A stretch of 64,000 nucleotides of DNA from Chryseobacterium sp. OSA05B. GTDB taxonomy: Bacteria; Bacteroidota; Bacteroidia; Flavobacteriales; Weeksellaceae. Shown piece after piece: positions 24,645 to 33,730 of this stretch. The stretch lies in the NCBI RefSeq assembly GCF_019970065.1, contig NZ_JAHXYH010000005.1, positions 248,001 through 312,000 on the forward strand, given 5' to 3'. Both the position numbers and the translations under genes were made by a program. The notes below the pieces were generated by a model. That model was not told the DNA's origin and searched no databases. It saw only the letters and a program-made list of their open reading frames with translations. How positions within the stretch are numbered: position 1 is the stretch's first letter; each line of letters opens with the position of its first letter.

Positions 24645-25541
24645 TTATAAGTGCATTTCCTGTTCTTCATACCCTTCCTCTTCAATCTGAAAAGTAGTAT
24701 GAATGATTTTAAAATTTCCGGTGGTCACTTCCGTTAAAGTTTTCAGCAATGGATTCTGAGCCGTTCTGTTATCTCTTATAATGTGCACGCTCATCGCATT
24801 TACGCTTGATGTCAATGACCATACATGAAGATCATGAACTTCTTTCACTCCCGGAACTTCTTCCAGTGATTGACGCAGCTTGTGAATATCTACATCTTTG
24901 GGAGTTCCTTCTAATAATACATTAACTGCTTCTTTCAGCAAACGCCAGGTTCTGGGGAAAATCAAAAGACCAATCAATGCAGAAATAATTGGATCTGCAT
25001 AATACCAACCTGTTGTCAGCATAATGACTCCGGCGATCATGACTCCGATGGAAGTAAGCATGTCGGAAAGCACTTCAAAATAAGCACCTTTCATATTCAG
25101 GCTTCCTTCTGAATCTTTTCTCAGGATCATCATTCCGATAATATTGACTACAAGTCCTATTCCCGCTACAATCAACATTGTTTTACTCTGGACTGCGGGA
25201 GGATTCTGAAATCTTTGGTAAGCTTCATACAGTACATACAGGGAAATACCTAGTAATACCACTGCATTGATTACTGCTGCCAATATCTCTGTCCGGTAAT
25301 ACCCGAATGTCTTAGAAGCATCTGCCTTCCGCTCTCCTATTTTGATGGCGATAAATGCCAAAAATAAACCGACCACATCGGTCAGCATATGTGCCGCATC
25401 TGCCATCAGGGCAAGACTTTGGGTGACAAGGCCCCCGATCACCTCAGCGATCATATAGGTTCCGCTCAATATCAGCACAAAAAGCAGATTCTTTTTATGT
25501 CTGCTGGCCGGTGAACCTGTCTGTGTTTTTATTTCTTCCAT
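24645..25541 (-). CDS. czcD: CzcD-type cation diffusion facilitator
   Basis: The 298-residue inner-membrane antiporter has six membrane helices and a C-terminal cytoplasmic domain (about 215-298). The TM2 motif DAAHMLTD supplies His and Asp metal ligands. In TM5 the usual HxxxD is replaced by ExxxD (FEVLSD), as I recall for the CzcD proteins associated with RND czc clusters. CDF proteins export zinc, cobalt or cadmium in exchange for protons. It lies between the bestrophin-like gene (22-bp gap by annotated stops and starts) and the Fur-family gene (15 bp), so it is part of the same unit. Confidence 0.91.
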   Translation of the reverse strand: MEEIKTQTGSPASRHKKNLLFVLILSGTYMIAEVIGGLVTQSLALMADAAHMLTDVVGLFLAFIAIKIGERKADASKTFGYYRTEILAAVINAVVLLGISLYVLYEAYQRFQNPPAVQSKTMLIVAGIGLVVNIIGMMILRKDSEGSLNMKGAYFEVLSDMLTSIGVMIAGVIMLTTGWYYADPIISALIGLLIFPRTWRLLKEAVNVLLEGTPKDVDIHKLRQSLEEVPGVKEVHDLHVWSLTSSVNAMSVHIIRDNRTAQNPLLKTLTEVTTGNFKIIHTTFQIEEEGYEEQEMHL

Positions 25542-25563
25542 GTTTTTCTGAAATTTTAGTGGA

Positions 25564-26445
25564 TCACATTTCGTAATACAAAGAATTATCTTTTTTGGCA
25601 GGAATGTTCTGATCTCCTGTCATCTGTTTAATATTAATTTCAATGGTCTGTGCCAATGCGGTCACAGGTGTATCTACAGGTCCGTTTTCAAAAGGATCCT
25701 GCATGATAATAGATGTTTTCTCGATCGCAAGAAACATCACCGGAATCAGGAACGTAATGATAATCTCTACAGCCAGCTGTCCATCATCCAGTCCAAAAGG
25801 AAGGATGGCCGCAAAAACATAGATCAAGGTATGCAGCAAAATACTGTAAGACCTTGGAAAAACCGTATTCTTCAGTCTTTCACATTTTCCCATACTGTCG
25901 CAGAGCCTTGTGATGATGTCGTTCAGCTGCATCTGCTGAAAGTCTGTTAAACCTTTTGAAGAAGCGATATCTCTGAGCTGTTGGGAATGGGCATCCAGAA
26001 GTGCATTCGGAACGTTGGCCGCTTTGATCTTATGTTGATCCAAATAGTTCTGAACCCGGTCTGAAAAAGGTTGTCTTCTCAAAGATTCACCAAGAGCATA
26101 CGTCCAGATGATCTGCCTTTCTGCAAATTCCTTTATGATTTTATCTTCTCCTGCCGGGAAAAACTGGATGATCAACCTCATCAGCGTTCTTGAATCATTC
26201 ACTATGGCACCCCAGACTGTTCTGGCTTCCCACCATCTTTCGTAGGACTGGGAAGTACGGAATGCCAGCAGCAACGAAACAGCTGTTCCTAAAAGAGCCG
26301 GAATATTAAGGGGAAGTGAAATTTTCCGGAACCATGGGAGAAGGTCTAATAATCCTATGGACACAGCAAATATTCCCATATACAGTATCTGGGTTTTTAT
26401 TTCACGGATGAAATACCAGATGGATATTTTCTTGTTTAACAGCAT
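25564..26445 (-). CDS. Bestrophin-family membrane channel
   Basis: The protein of about 293 residues has four hydrophobic segments and the family signature SLLLAFRTSQSYERWWEART in the first third, with DPFENGPVDTPV near the end. Bacterial bestrophins form pentameric ion channels, mostly cation-selective in the characterised example; the physiological role is generally unknown. ATG 26445 (MLLNKKISIWYF) is favoured because the 25 residues gained from the upstream ATG at 26520 do not belong to the family. It is embedded between czcB and czcD in a metal-efflux block, which may link it to ion balance during metal stress (inference). Confidence 0.87.
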   Translation of the reverse strand: MLLNKKISIWYFIREIKTQILYMGIFAVSIGLLDLLPWFRKISLPLNIPALLGTAVSLLLAFRTSQSYERWWEARTVWGAIVNDSRTLMRLIIQFFPAGEDKIIKEFAERQIIWTYALGESLRRQPFSDRVQNYLDQHKIKAANVPNALLDAHSQQLRDIASSKGLTDFQQMQLNDIITRLCDSMGKCERLKNTVFPRSYSILLHTLIYVFAAILPFGLDDGQLAVEIIITFLIPVMFLAIEKTSIIMQDPFENGPVDTPVTALAQTIEINIKQMTGDQNIPAKKDNSLYYEM

Positions 26446-26575
26446 AACTGAATGATGTATTAGAATGTTTTTTATATTCTGCCCCTGAAAATGTACCGTA
26501 AACACCTCTAATTTAGGCATAAAAATCGGTAGTTCTTCCGGCCAGTTTCTATAAATCGATTATCATTTCCTTATT

Positions 26576-27838
26576 TTAATGCTCATGCCCGCCGGAATTG
26601 GAGAGTTTAGCATTCACGAAAAAGGCTCCTTTTACTACAATTCTGGCATCAGCAGGAATTCCTTTTACAGGCGTAATGGCTGTATATCCCATATCTGATG
26701 TTCCTTTTATCACTTCTACTTTTTCAAAGTTCAAGGTTTTTTGATGTTGTGCAGGTTCTCCTTTTTCATTTTTATGATCGGCTCCACCTTCTTCCCCTTC
26801 ATGCTCCTCCGGTTTTTTATCGGTACGGATGAAGACATAGTATTTTCCGTCTGCCTCTACGATGGCTTCATTAGGAACAGCAGGCGTTGTATTTTTATCA
26901 AGACTGACAATTCCGGTGATATTCATTCCGTCGATAAGACCTGCTTTATTTCCGGTCACTGTGCCGTGTACAGAAACGGTTTTGCTTTCATTTTCAAAAG
27001 AAGATCCTACACTGTACACCATGGCATCATATTCCGTTTCAGGATTATTGGTCAGCTTAAAATGCACGATCTGCCCTACTCTCATTTTAGGAAGGTCTTT
27101 TTCAAAAACCTGCAGGTCAAGGTGAATCGAATTGTTGTCGATAACTTCTGCCACAGGTGATGAAACGTCTACATAGCTTCCGATCTGTGCTGAAATACTG
27201 CTGACGGTTCCGCTGATTGGGGCTGTAATCACCAACCCTGATCTCATATTCCCATTATTCACTTTTCCCGGACTGATCCCCATCATCTGAAGCTGTCTCA
27301 TAAGGGAAGCTTTTTTCGTTCTCAGTGTTTTAAGCTCGGCATCTGAACTCTGAAGGTTTTTCTTGGCGCCTGCATCGTTGTCAAAAAGTTCACGCTGTCT
27401 TCTGTATTCCTGCTCTGAATAGGTAATTCTGCTGTTCGTCGTCAGGTATTCTTCCTGTAACTGGATAAATTCAGGATTGGCGATGGTTGCGATCACCTGT
27501 CCCTTTTTCACGATGCTTCCAACCTGTACATTCAGAGTTTTGATCACTCCGCCGTACAGAGAGGTGATGGTGGCTTTATTATTATTTGGAACCCTCAAAA
27601 GACCGTTTGCTTTGACGGTGGACGTAAGTTCTTTCATTTCTAAGGGACCTAAAGATATTCCGACCGATTTGATCTGTTCTTCCGTTAAAGAAGCAATAGT
27701 CTGCGGTGCTTCTTCATGACCGGCTTCAGCTTTTTCAGTTTTCACTTCGGGTTTTTCTGCAGGCGTTTCTTTTTTCCCGCAGCTTAAAAATAAAAGTGCC
27801 GTGACGGTCAGAGATATGATATTGTGCTTTATTTTCAT
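26576..27838 (-). CDS. czcB: CzcB-like periplasmic adaptor of an RND metal pump
   Basis: The 420-residue lipoprotein (lipid Cys20, FLSCGKK) has the membrane-fusion-protein layout: barrel-sandwich halves around a coiled-coil hairpin (about 115-185), with GGVIKTLNVQVGSIVKKGQVIATI and GTVSSISAQIGSYVDVSSPVAEV as the lipoyl-like halves. These are followed by beta-barrel and membrane-proximal domains. A His/Glu-rich insertion (about 340-370, PEEHEGEEGGADHKNE) and a C-terminal GGHEH probably bind metal. The start is 1 bp after the czcA stop, so the two are translationally coupled. Confidence 0.92.
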   Translation of the reverse strand: MKIKHNIISLTVTALLFLSCGKKETPAEKPEVKTEKAEAGHEEAPQTIASLTEEQIKSVGISLGPLEMKELTSTVKANGLLRVPNNNKATITSLYGGVIKTLNVQVGSIVKKGQVIATIANPEFIQLQEEYLTTNSRITYSEQEYRRQRELFDNDAGAKKNLQSSDAELKTLRTKKASLMRQLQMMGISPGKVNNGNMRSGLVITAPISGTVSSISAQIGSYVDVSSPVAEVIDNNSIHLDLQVFEKDLPKMRVGQIVHFKLTNNPETEYDAMVYSVGSSFENESKTVSVHGTVTGNKAGLIDGMNITGIVSLDKNTTPAVPNEAIVEADGKYYVFIRTDKKPEEHEGEEGGADHKNEKGEPAQHQKTLNFEKVEVIKGTSDMGYTAITPVKGIPADARIVVKGAFFVNAKLSNSGGHEH

Positions 27839-27839
27839 G

Positions 27840-30800
27840 TTATTTATTGATGATTGAATTAATGGTAACGACAGATTGATTGACCTGCTGAATGGATTCT
27901 AAATATTTCAACTGAATATTGGTGGCGGTCTGCAGGGCAAAAAGATATTCTACGTAAGAGATTTCTCCTGTTTTGTAGCCTAACTGAGCTGCCTTGACAA
28001 TTTTTTCAGCGTTCGGAATAGCCTGATTGACATAATATTCATATTGCTGTATGTCCTGCTGATACTGTCCGAAAGCATTTTCGAGCTGTGTCGAAAGTTG
28101 TTTCTGCTGCATCTTCGCATTGGTTTCAGCGGCATATTTTTCATATTCCAGAGACTGCATTCTTGCTTTTGTTGCTCCAAACGTCAATGGAATCGCAACC
28201 CCGACAGAGAACGAATTGAAACGGTCGCCGGCATTATAGAATTTCTCCTGTCCGTTTTTGGTGTGTAAACCTATCAGTGACTGGCTCGTCAGACCAAGGC
28301 TGAATTCAGGAAGCCCCTGGGATTTTTCCACGTTTTTATTCTTTTCGGCCATTTCCATTTCATGATAAAAAGCTTTAACTGTCGGATTATTGGCTACAGA
28401 TGAACTGTCCAGAATATTTTCTGTCTTCAGGGGTTCATAATCGCTTTTAAACGGAACTTCGAAATTCTCGGAGGTATTCAGTAATGTCTTTAAATTTTTA
28501 TAGGCATTGTTTAAATACACTTCATTCTGTTTCAGCAGCAGATTGATTTCTCCTTTTTGGGTTTCTGCTGTATTAATTTCAATCTTCTTGATATCTCCCG
28601 CTTTAAATCTTACGGTTGCAATCCTGATAAAATCCTGATAAAGGCTATCAAGATCTTTCAGTTTAAATTTATTGTACTGAAGATATTCGATCTGATAATA
28701 ATACGTTCTTACCTGTTTTGTAAGTTCGTTTGCAGAAACTTCTTTATCAATCTGTCTGGCTTTTATATTTTCAGTGATCAATTCTCTCCTTGCTTTGAAC
28801 AGCGTAGGAAAAGGAATACTCTGCGAAATGGCAAATGATTGGTCGAATTTCGGACTGTTATACTGACCCAGCTGAGCTTCAAAATTTAATTTGGGAAGTT
28901 CTTTTGCCGTCCCTTTCAAAGCTTCTGCAGATTTTATATTCAGATCTTTTGATTTTAAAACCAAATTATTTTCGGCAGCCATTTCTACGGCCTGATCAAC
29001 AGAAATCTGTCTGGTCTGCGCATTGAACGTCTGTCCGAACATCAGCAACCCAAGAATAATAACTGTTGTGATGGGCTTAATTCTACTCATCTTTCGTGGA
29101 ATCTTTGAATTAAAAATAATATAGAGCATTGGCAGAACAAATAAGGTTAGGAATGTAGCGGTCACCAATCCTCCGATAACTACGGTTGCCAATGGTTTCT
29201 GTACCTCAGCTCCTGCTCCTGTAGAAATCGCCATAGGCAGAAATCCTAATGAAGCTACCGTTGCGGTCATCAGAACCGGTCTTAATCTGGTTTTTGTTCC
29301 TTCATATACTCTCTTCAATACATCCGTCTCGCCCTCTTTTTCCAGCTGGTTAAAAGTTCCTATCAAAACAATTCCGTTAAGAACTGCGACTCCGAAAAGG
29401 GCAATAAACCCGATTCCGGCACTGATACTGAACGGCATATCTCTTAAAAGAAGGGCAAAAACCCCTCCGATGGCACTCATCGGAATGGCTGTAAAAATCA
29501 ATGCAGCCTGCTTAAATGAGTGGAAAGTGAAATAGAGCAGCATAAAAATCAGAAACAGGGAAACCGGAACCGCGATCATTAGACGCTTGCTGGCTTCCTG
29601 CAGATTTTCAAACTGTCCACCATAGGTAAAGTAATATCCGGAAGGTAGCTTGATCTGTTCATCTAATTTCGCCTGAATATCTTTCACCACATTTTGTACA
29701 TCGCGGTCTTTTACATTAAAACCGATCACGATCCTTCTTTTCCCTTCTTCCCGACTGATCTGTGCAGGCCCCAGTTTATAGCTGACATTGGCCACCTGGG
29801 AAAGGGGAATCTGTGCTCCTGTACCTGTTGCAATCATTAAATTATTCACATCATCGATATTCGTTCTGTGAAGACTGTCGAGACGCACTACAAGATCGAA
29901 ACGTCTTTCGTTTTCAAACACCTGACCGGCTGCTTTTCCGGCAAAGGCTGTGCTTACGGCATTGTTTACGTCTTCTATATTTAAACCATAATTGGCCATT
30001 CTCGTTCTGTCATATTCTACGTTGATCTGGGGAAGTCCGCTTATTCTTTCGATCTGAGGAGGCGTCGCACCGTCAACGGTCTGGATGATCTTTCCTACTT
30101 TATCTGCATAAATAGACAGTGAATCCAGATTTTCCCCAAAAATTTTAACGGCAACATCCTGTCTGATCCCTGTCATCAGCTCATTGAAACGCATCTGAAT
30201 CGGCTGGTTCTTTTCAAAGAATACCCCTGGAATAGTTTCTAATTTCTCACTGATCTCATCGGCGAGTTCTGTGTATGATTTTTTTGATTTCCATTCTTTT
30301 TGCGGTTTTAAAACGACAATCAAATCGGTAGTTTCGGGAGGCATCGGGTCGGTAGGAACCTCAGCGGAACCGGTTTTTCCAACGACCATTTTTACCTCAT
30401 CAAACTGTTTGATAATTCTTGAAGCCTGCATGGAGGTTTCGATACTCTGGCTAAGTGAACTTCCCTGCGGCAGGATACAGTGAAATGCATAATCTCCTTC
30501 CTGCAGCTGGGGAATAAATTCGCCACCCATATTTTTGAAAATAAAGGCGCTGATGACGAAAATGAAAATCGTGGCTGAAACAATGATGTATTTTACTTTC
30601 ACTGCTTTGTGCAACATTGGCTGATAGATCTTCTGCAGGAAGCTCATCATCTTATCTGAAAAGGTTTCTTTATGCGAAATCTTTTTGGACAAAAACAAGG
30701 CGCTCATCATCGGAATATAGGTCAGTGAAAGGATTAATGCTCCTAAAATGGCAAATCCAACTGTTTTAGCCATAGGGGTAAACATTTTCCCTTCTACTCC

Positions 30801-32201
30801 GGCCAGTGTAAGGATCGGAATGTAAACGATAAGGATAATAATTTCACCGAAAGCAGCACTGCTTCTGATCTTTGATGCAGAAAGGAAAACTTCCTTGTCC
30901 ATCTCACTTTGCGTGAGATTCCGTACCGATTTCCTTACGCCTAAATGATGTAAAGTGGCTTCCACAATGATTACGGCGCCATCCACAATCAATCCGAAAT
31001 CTATGGCTCCAAGGCTCATCAGATTGGCACTGACTCCAAAAACATTCATCATTCCCAAAGCAAAAAGAAGAGACAATGGAATGGCTGAAGCTACAATAAG
31101 TCCTGCTCTCAGGTTTCCAAGGAAAACCACTAATACGAAAATAACGATCAGCGCACCTTCTATCAGGTTTTTCTCCACGGTATTGATTGCTCTTCCTACA
31201 AGATCTGTTCTATCCAAGAATGGTTCTATCACAACATCATCGGGAAGGGATTTCTGAATGGTTGGAATTTTAGCTTTAATAAGGCTGACAACGTCATTAC
31301 TGTTGGCTCCTTTCAGCATCATGACGACACCGCCTACAGCATCTACTTTTCCGTTATAGGTCAATGCTCCGTACCGTACAGCACTTCCGAAACGTACGTC
31401 TGCAACATCTTTTATAAAAATCGGAACACTCCCTGTTTCATTTTTAACGGAAATATTTTTAATGTCCTCCAAAGAGGTTACAAAGCCGATTCCACGGATA
31501 AAATAGGCATTCGGTTTTTTGTCTATATAAGCTCCACCGGTGTTCTGGTTGTTTTTTTCTAAGGCTGTAAAGATATCGGAAATGCTTACGCCCATTGCTT
31601 TAAGCCGGTCAGGATTTACCCCTACTTCATACTGTTTCAATTCTCCTCCGAAGCTGTTGATTTCTGCAACACCCGGCGTACCGTTCAGCTGTCTGCGGAC
31701 GATCCAGTCCTGCATGGTACGGAGTTCTTTGGCAGAATATTTCTTTTCGCTGCCTTTTTTCGGGTGAAGAATATACTGATACACTTCACCAAGGCCTGTA
31801 CTTACAGGAGCAAGTTCGGGAGTTCCCACTCCTTTAGGAATTTCTTCAGCAGCCAGCTTCAACTGTTCATTGATCAGCTGTCTGGCAAAATAAACGTCTA
31901 CATTTTCTTTGAATACCACAGTGATCACGGAAAGTCCGAATCTTGAAATACTTCTGGTTTCCTGGATATCCGGAACATTGGCAATACTCTGCTCTATGGG
32001 AAAGGTAACAAGCTGCTCTACTTCCTGTCCTGCGAGTGTAGGACATGCCGTAATAATCTGCACCTGATTGTTGGTAATATCAGGAACCGCATCTATGGGA
32101 AGTTTTGTAGCACTCCACACTCCCCAGATAATGAGAAGTAAGGTCATGATCCCCACAACCACCTTGTTCTTGATACTGAATTTTATGATTTTATCTAACA
32201 C
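27840..32201 (-). CDS. czcA: CzcA-type RND metal pump fused to a TolC/CusC-like outer-membrane factor
   Basis: The 1453-residue product joins two proteins. Residues 1-1037 are a complete heavy-metal RND pump (12 membrane helices, two periplasmic loops). The TM4 residues Asp401, Asp407 and Glu414 (DFGLIVDGAVIIVEA) match those of zinc/cobalt/cadmium CzcA rather than the copper/silver CusA pattern. Residues 1038-1453 begin with Met1038, Lys/Arg and a hydrophobic stretch ending NAQ, which is a signal-peptide-like sequence, followed by an outer-membrane efflux protein of the TolC family (VDQAVEMAAENN, two coiled-coil halves). No stop or frameshift separates the parts. Fusions of this type are known to me from Bacteroidota annotations. 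Upstream is DUF6660, downstream czcB. Confidence 0.92.
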   Translation of the reverse strand: MLDKIIKFSIKNKVVVGIMTLLLIIWGVWSATKLPIDAVPDITNNQVQIITACPTLAGQEVEQLVTFPIEQSIANVPDIQETRSISRFGLSVITVVFKENVDVYFARQLINEQLKLAAEEIPKGVGTPELAPVSTGLGEVYQYILHPKKGSEKKYSAKELRTMQDWIVRRQLNGTPGVAEINSFGGELKQYEVGVNPDRLKAMGVSISDIFTALEKNNQNTGGAYIDKKPNAYFIRGIGFVTSLEDIKNISVKNETGSVPIFIKDVADVRFGSAVRYGALTYNGKVDAVGGVVMMLKGANSNDVVSLIKAKIPTIQKSLPDDVVIEPFLDRTDLVGRAINTVEKNLIEGALIVIFVLVVFLGNLRAGLIVASAIPLSLLFALGMMNVFGVSANLMSLGAIDFGLIVDGAVIIVEATLHHLGVRKSVRNLTQSEMDKEVFLSASKIRSSAAFGEIIILIVYIPILTLAGVEGKMFTPMAKTVGFAILGALILSLTYIPMMSALFLSKKISHKETFSDKMMSFLQKIYQPMLHKAVKVKYIIVSATIFIFVISAFIFKNMGGEFIPQLQEGDYAFHCILPQGSSLSQSIETSMQASRIIKQFDEVKMVVGKTGSAEVPTDPMPPETTDLIVVLKPQKEWKSKKSYTELADEISEKLETIPGVFFEKNQPIQMRFNELMTGIRQDVAVKIFGENLDSLSIYADKVGKIIQTVDGATPPQIERISGLPQINVEYDRTRMANYGLNIEDVNNAVSTAFAGKAAGQVFENERRFDLVVRLDSLHRTNIDDVNNLMIATGTGAQIPLSQVANVSYKLGPAQISREEGKRRIVIGFNVKDRDVQNVVKDIQAKLDEQIKLPSGYYFTYGGQFENLQEASKRLMIAVPVSLFLIFMLLYFTFHSFKQAALIFTAIPMSAIGGVFALLLRDMPFSISAGIGFIALFGVAVLNGIVLIGTFNQLEKEGETDVLKRVYEGTKTRLRPVLMTATVASLGFLPMAISTGAGAEVQKPLATVVIGGLVTATFLTLFVLPMLYIIFNSKIPRKMSRIKPITTVIILGLLMFGQTFNAQTRQISVDQAVEMAAENNLVLKSKDLNIKSAEALKGTAKELPKLNFEAQLGQYNSPKFDQSFAISQSIPFPTLFKARRELITENIKARQIDKEVSANELTKQVRTYYYQIEYLQYNKFKLKDLDSLYQDFIRIATVRFKAGDIKKIEINTAETQKGEINLLLKQNEVYLNNAYKNLKTLLNTSENFEVPFKSDYEPLKTENILDSSSVANNPTVKAFYHEMEMAEKNKNVEKSQGLPEFSLGLTSQSLIGLHTKNGQEKFYNAGDRFNSFSVGVAIPLTFGATKARMQSLEYEKYAAETNAKMQQKQLSTQLENAFGQYQQDIQQYEYYVNQAIPNAEKIVKAAQLGYKTGEISYVEYLFALQTATNIQLKYLESIQQVNQSVVTINSIINK

Positions 32202-32238
32202 GATCTGTATTTAATTTTTTATTGGTAATAACTGCATA

Positions 32239-32293
32239 CGGCAATAATGCCGTTGCAAAAATATCACGAAGACCTCTGCAACGGTATTGCAAA
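32239..32293 (-). promoter_or_regulatory. czcA upstream control region with two dyads and a -7 box
   Basis: On the minus strand, TATTTTTG (32263-32256) matches TAnnTTTG. TGCAACGGTATTGCA at 32277-32291 (plus-strand reading) shares 12 of 15 bases with the palindrome in the zntA promoter. A second perfect dyad ACGGCA-ATAA-TGCCGT follows at about 32238-32253. A TTG at 32281-32279 would be a -33 with a short 15-nt spacer. Confidence 0.5.
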
Positions 32294-32335
32294 GTTCAAT
32301 AGATAGAAAGCGTAACTTTCTAATAATCAATAAAA

Positions 32336-32659
32336 TTAAATCTTAGGAGGTTGCCAGATATGATCGTACATCTGGTAAGCGAAATTGTTTTTCTGGAAAA
32401 GAATTTTCTTTGAAAAATAAGCCTGAACATGGCTTGGAATTTCAAACAAAGAATCCATTTTAAAAGAAGATACCGTCATCTGACAACAGCTGCATGTACA
32501 CAACGGTGAACAAATATCACCTTTGTCCTTTGAATGGGATTCCTGAATATTGAATGATAGTTTAATTTCCGAAGGCCCTGCAGGACGGTGCACATCTTCG
32601 CAGGGCATCAGTGACAATGCCATGAAATAGAATGCAAGTATCCATCTTAACAGGTTCAT
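32336..32659 (-). CDS. DUF6660-like small Cys-rich protein at the head of the efflux block
   Basis: The 107-residue exported protein has a short N-terminal hydrophobic segment (1-20) and a dense cysteine motif SPLCTCSCCQ (about 51-60), as in the DUF6660 family found beside metal efflux genes in flavobacteria. It is the first gene of the block, 134 bp before czcA. A TACCTTTG box at 32672-32665 (minus) ends only 5 bp before the ATG, so the transcript may be nearly leaderless. The cysteines suggest metal binding in the periplasm; no function is established. Confidence 0.75.
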   Translation of the reverse strand: MNLLRWILAFYFMALSLMPCEDVHRPAGPSEIKLSFNIQESHSKDKGDICSPLCTCSCCQMTVSSFKMDSLFEIPSHVQAYFSKKILFQKNNFAYQMYDHIWQPPKI

Positions 32660-32737
32660 ATGGACAAAGGTAAAGTTTTTTTCTAAAACGGGAGATTTAT
32701 ATGGGCTATTTAATATATTCTTGACATTGCAGTGTTT

Positions 32738-32769
32738 TTTGAAAGGACGATATATTTTCTTTATTTTTG
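32738..32769 (+). promoter_or_regulatory. Promoter of the small lipoprotein cluster
   Basis: TTTG at 32738-32741, a 20-nt spacer and TATTTTTG at 32762-32769 fit the consensus. The first gene starts about 100 nt downstream. Confidence 0.6.
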
Positions 32770-32873
32770 GGTGTAGGATCTAATCCTGAATTTCTGTCGC
32801 AGACTATTTCAGAGAGGATGAAAGTTGACATAATGAAGAGTACCGATTCTTACACAGTAAAAAAAAATAGAAT

Positions 32874-33338
32874 GTGTTTAAAATAAAAAAAATTGTAACC
32901 TTCCTTTCTCTTGCAGTGCTTTTTTCCTGTACAGAAAAGGAACAGTTAGAGGGCAGAGATCTCTCTCTTTCAAAGGAGAATACTTTTGTTTCCACGACTC
33001 AAGGAATTGTGGTGTACGAGAGCAACAGTTTTACGGAAGAATCAAAGTCTGATACTTTTAAAATTCGATTTTCCAACCAGGATTGGGATATTCTGAGAAA
33101 AAGCTTTGATAAAAATCAGATCTATACCTTAGATGATGATTCTGACATAGGTGAAAGCACAACTTCCATATCTCTTCCTAAGACCATCAGCATTAAAACG
33201 AACAAAAGAAAGCTGTCTATTACTTATCATTATTTTATGGACAGAAAAGATAAAATAGACCAAGATAAAAGTGGAAAACTAAAAAGATTCATGAGAACTT
33301 TTGATTCGTTGATTTATTATAGAATTGAAAAACAGTAG
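32874..33338 (+). CDS. Lipoprotein of unknown function
   Basis: The 154-residue protein was not recognised. It has a lipoprotein signal (MFKIKKIVTFLSLAVLFSC, lipid Cys19) and a charged C-terminal part without clear motifs. The start codon is GTG; the nearby ATG at 32872 is out of frame and soon stops. It opens a plus-strand run of small membrane and lipoprotein genes (to 34637) that are AT-rich and share no recognised family. Confidence 0.7.
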   Translation: MFKIKKIVTFLSLAVLFSCTEKEQLEGRDLSLSKENTFVSTTQGIVVYESNSFTEESKSDTFKIRFSNQDWDILRKSFDKNQIYTLDDDSDIGESTTSISLPKTISIKTNKRKLSITYHYFMDRKDKIDQDKSGKLKRFMRTFDSLIYYRIEKQ

Positions 33339-33391
33339 GTATTTTAGAAACCCGCCAAAACCATTCCTGAAAACAAAATATAATTTAAATT

Positions 33392-33625
33392 ATGGATGAA
33401 AAGATTTTAAAACTTTCAATAGCATTATTTTTATTTGGACTATTTTCGATTTTGGTAAACTATATTACGAGTGCCGGTGATGAGAAGGTATCTAAAGGAG
33501 AGTTTTCAAAATTTTTCAATCATTTGGTAAAAACAAAATCAAAGAATTTTACAATTCTAAGTTATTTTTTATTTTTACTTAGCATTATCATTTATATCAC
33601 TAAAAATATTTATCCTAAAATTTAA
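33392..33625 (+). CDS. Small membrane protein of unknown function
   Basis: The 77-residue protein has two membrane segments (about 6-26 and 54-72) joined by a charged loop (SAGDEKVSKGEFSKFFNHLVKTKSK). It was not recognised. The ATG is 53 bp after the preceding stop, and the next small frame begins 4 bp after this stop, so these genes are probably co-transcribed. Confidence 0.65.
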   Translation: MDEKILKLSIALFLFGLFSILVNYITSAGDEKVSKGEFSKFFNHLVKTKSKNFTILSYFLFLLSIIIYITKNIYPKI

Positions 33626-33629
33626 TCTG

Positions 33630-33725
33630 ATGAACAAAAAAGAGATTGGGATTTTCTTGTTTCTTCTTTTAATATGTATTCCTGGATGTTATATGATTAT
33701 AAAACATTTTAAATCTACAATATAA
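33630..33725 (+). CDS. Very short candidate lipoprotein (31 residues)
   Basis: ATG 33630 to TAA 33725 encodes a Lys-rich start, a hydrophobic core (IGIFLFLLLICIPG) and Cys20 in a lipobox-like IPGC. It fills the gap between two co-directional genes with 4-5 bp spacing on both sides. Its size and position fit a real small membrane peptide, but short hydrophobic frames also arise by chance. Confidence 0.45.
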   Translation: MNKKEIGIFLFLLLICIPGCYMIIKHFKSTI

Positions 33726-33730
33726 AAAAT

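Noticed and set aside
27840..32201. Copper/silver CusA assignment
   Set aside because: The TM4 pattern Asp401-Asp407-Glu414 is that of CzcA-type divalent-metal pumps, and the neighbours (CzcD, ZntA-like) fit zinc/cadmium/cobalt.
32804..32995. 63-residue minus-strand frame opposite the first small lipoprotein gene
   Set aside because: It is the reverse shadow of the lipoprotein signal region and lacks a promoter or credible protein features.
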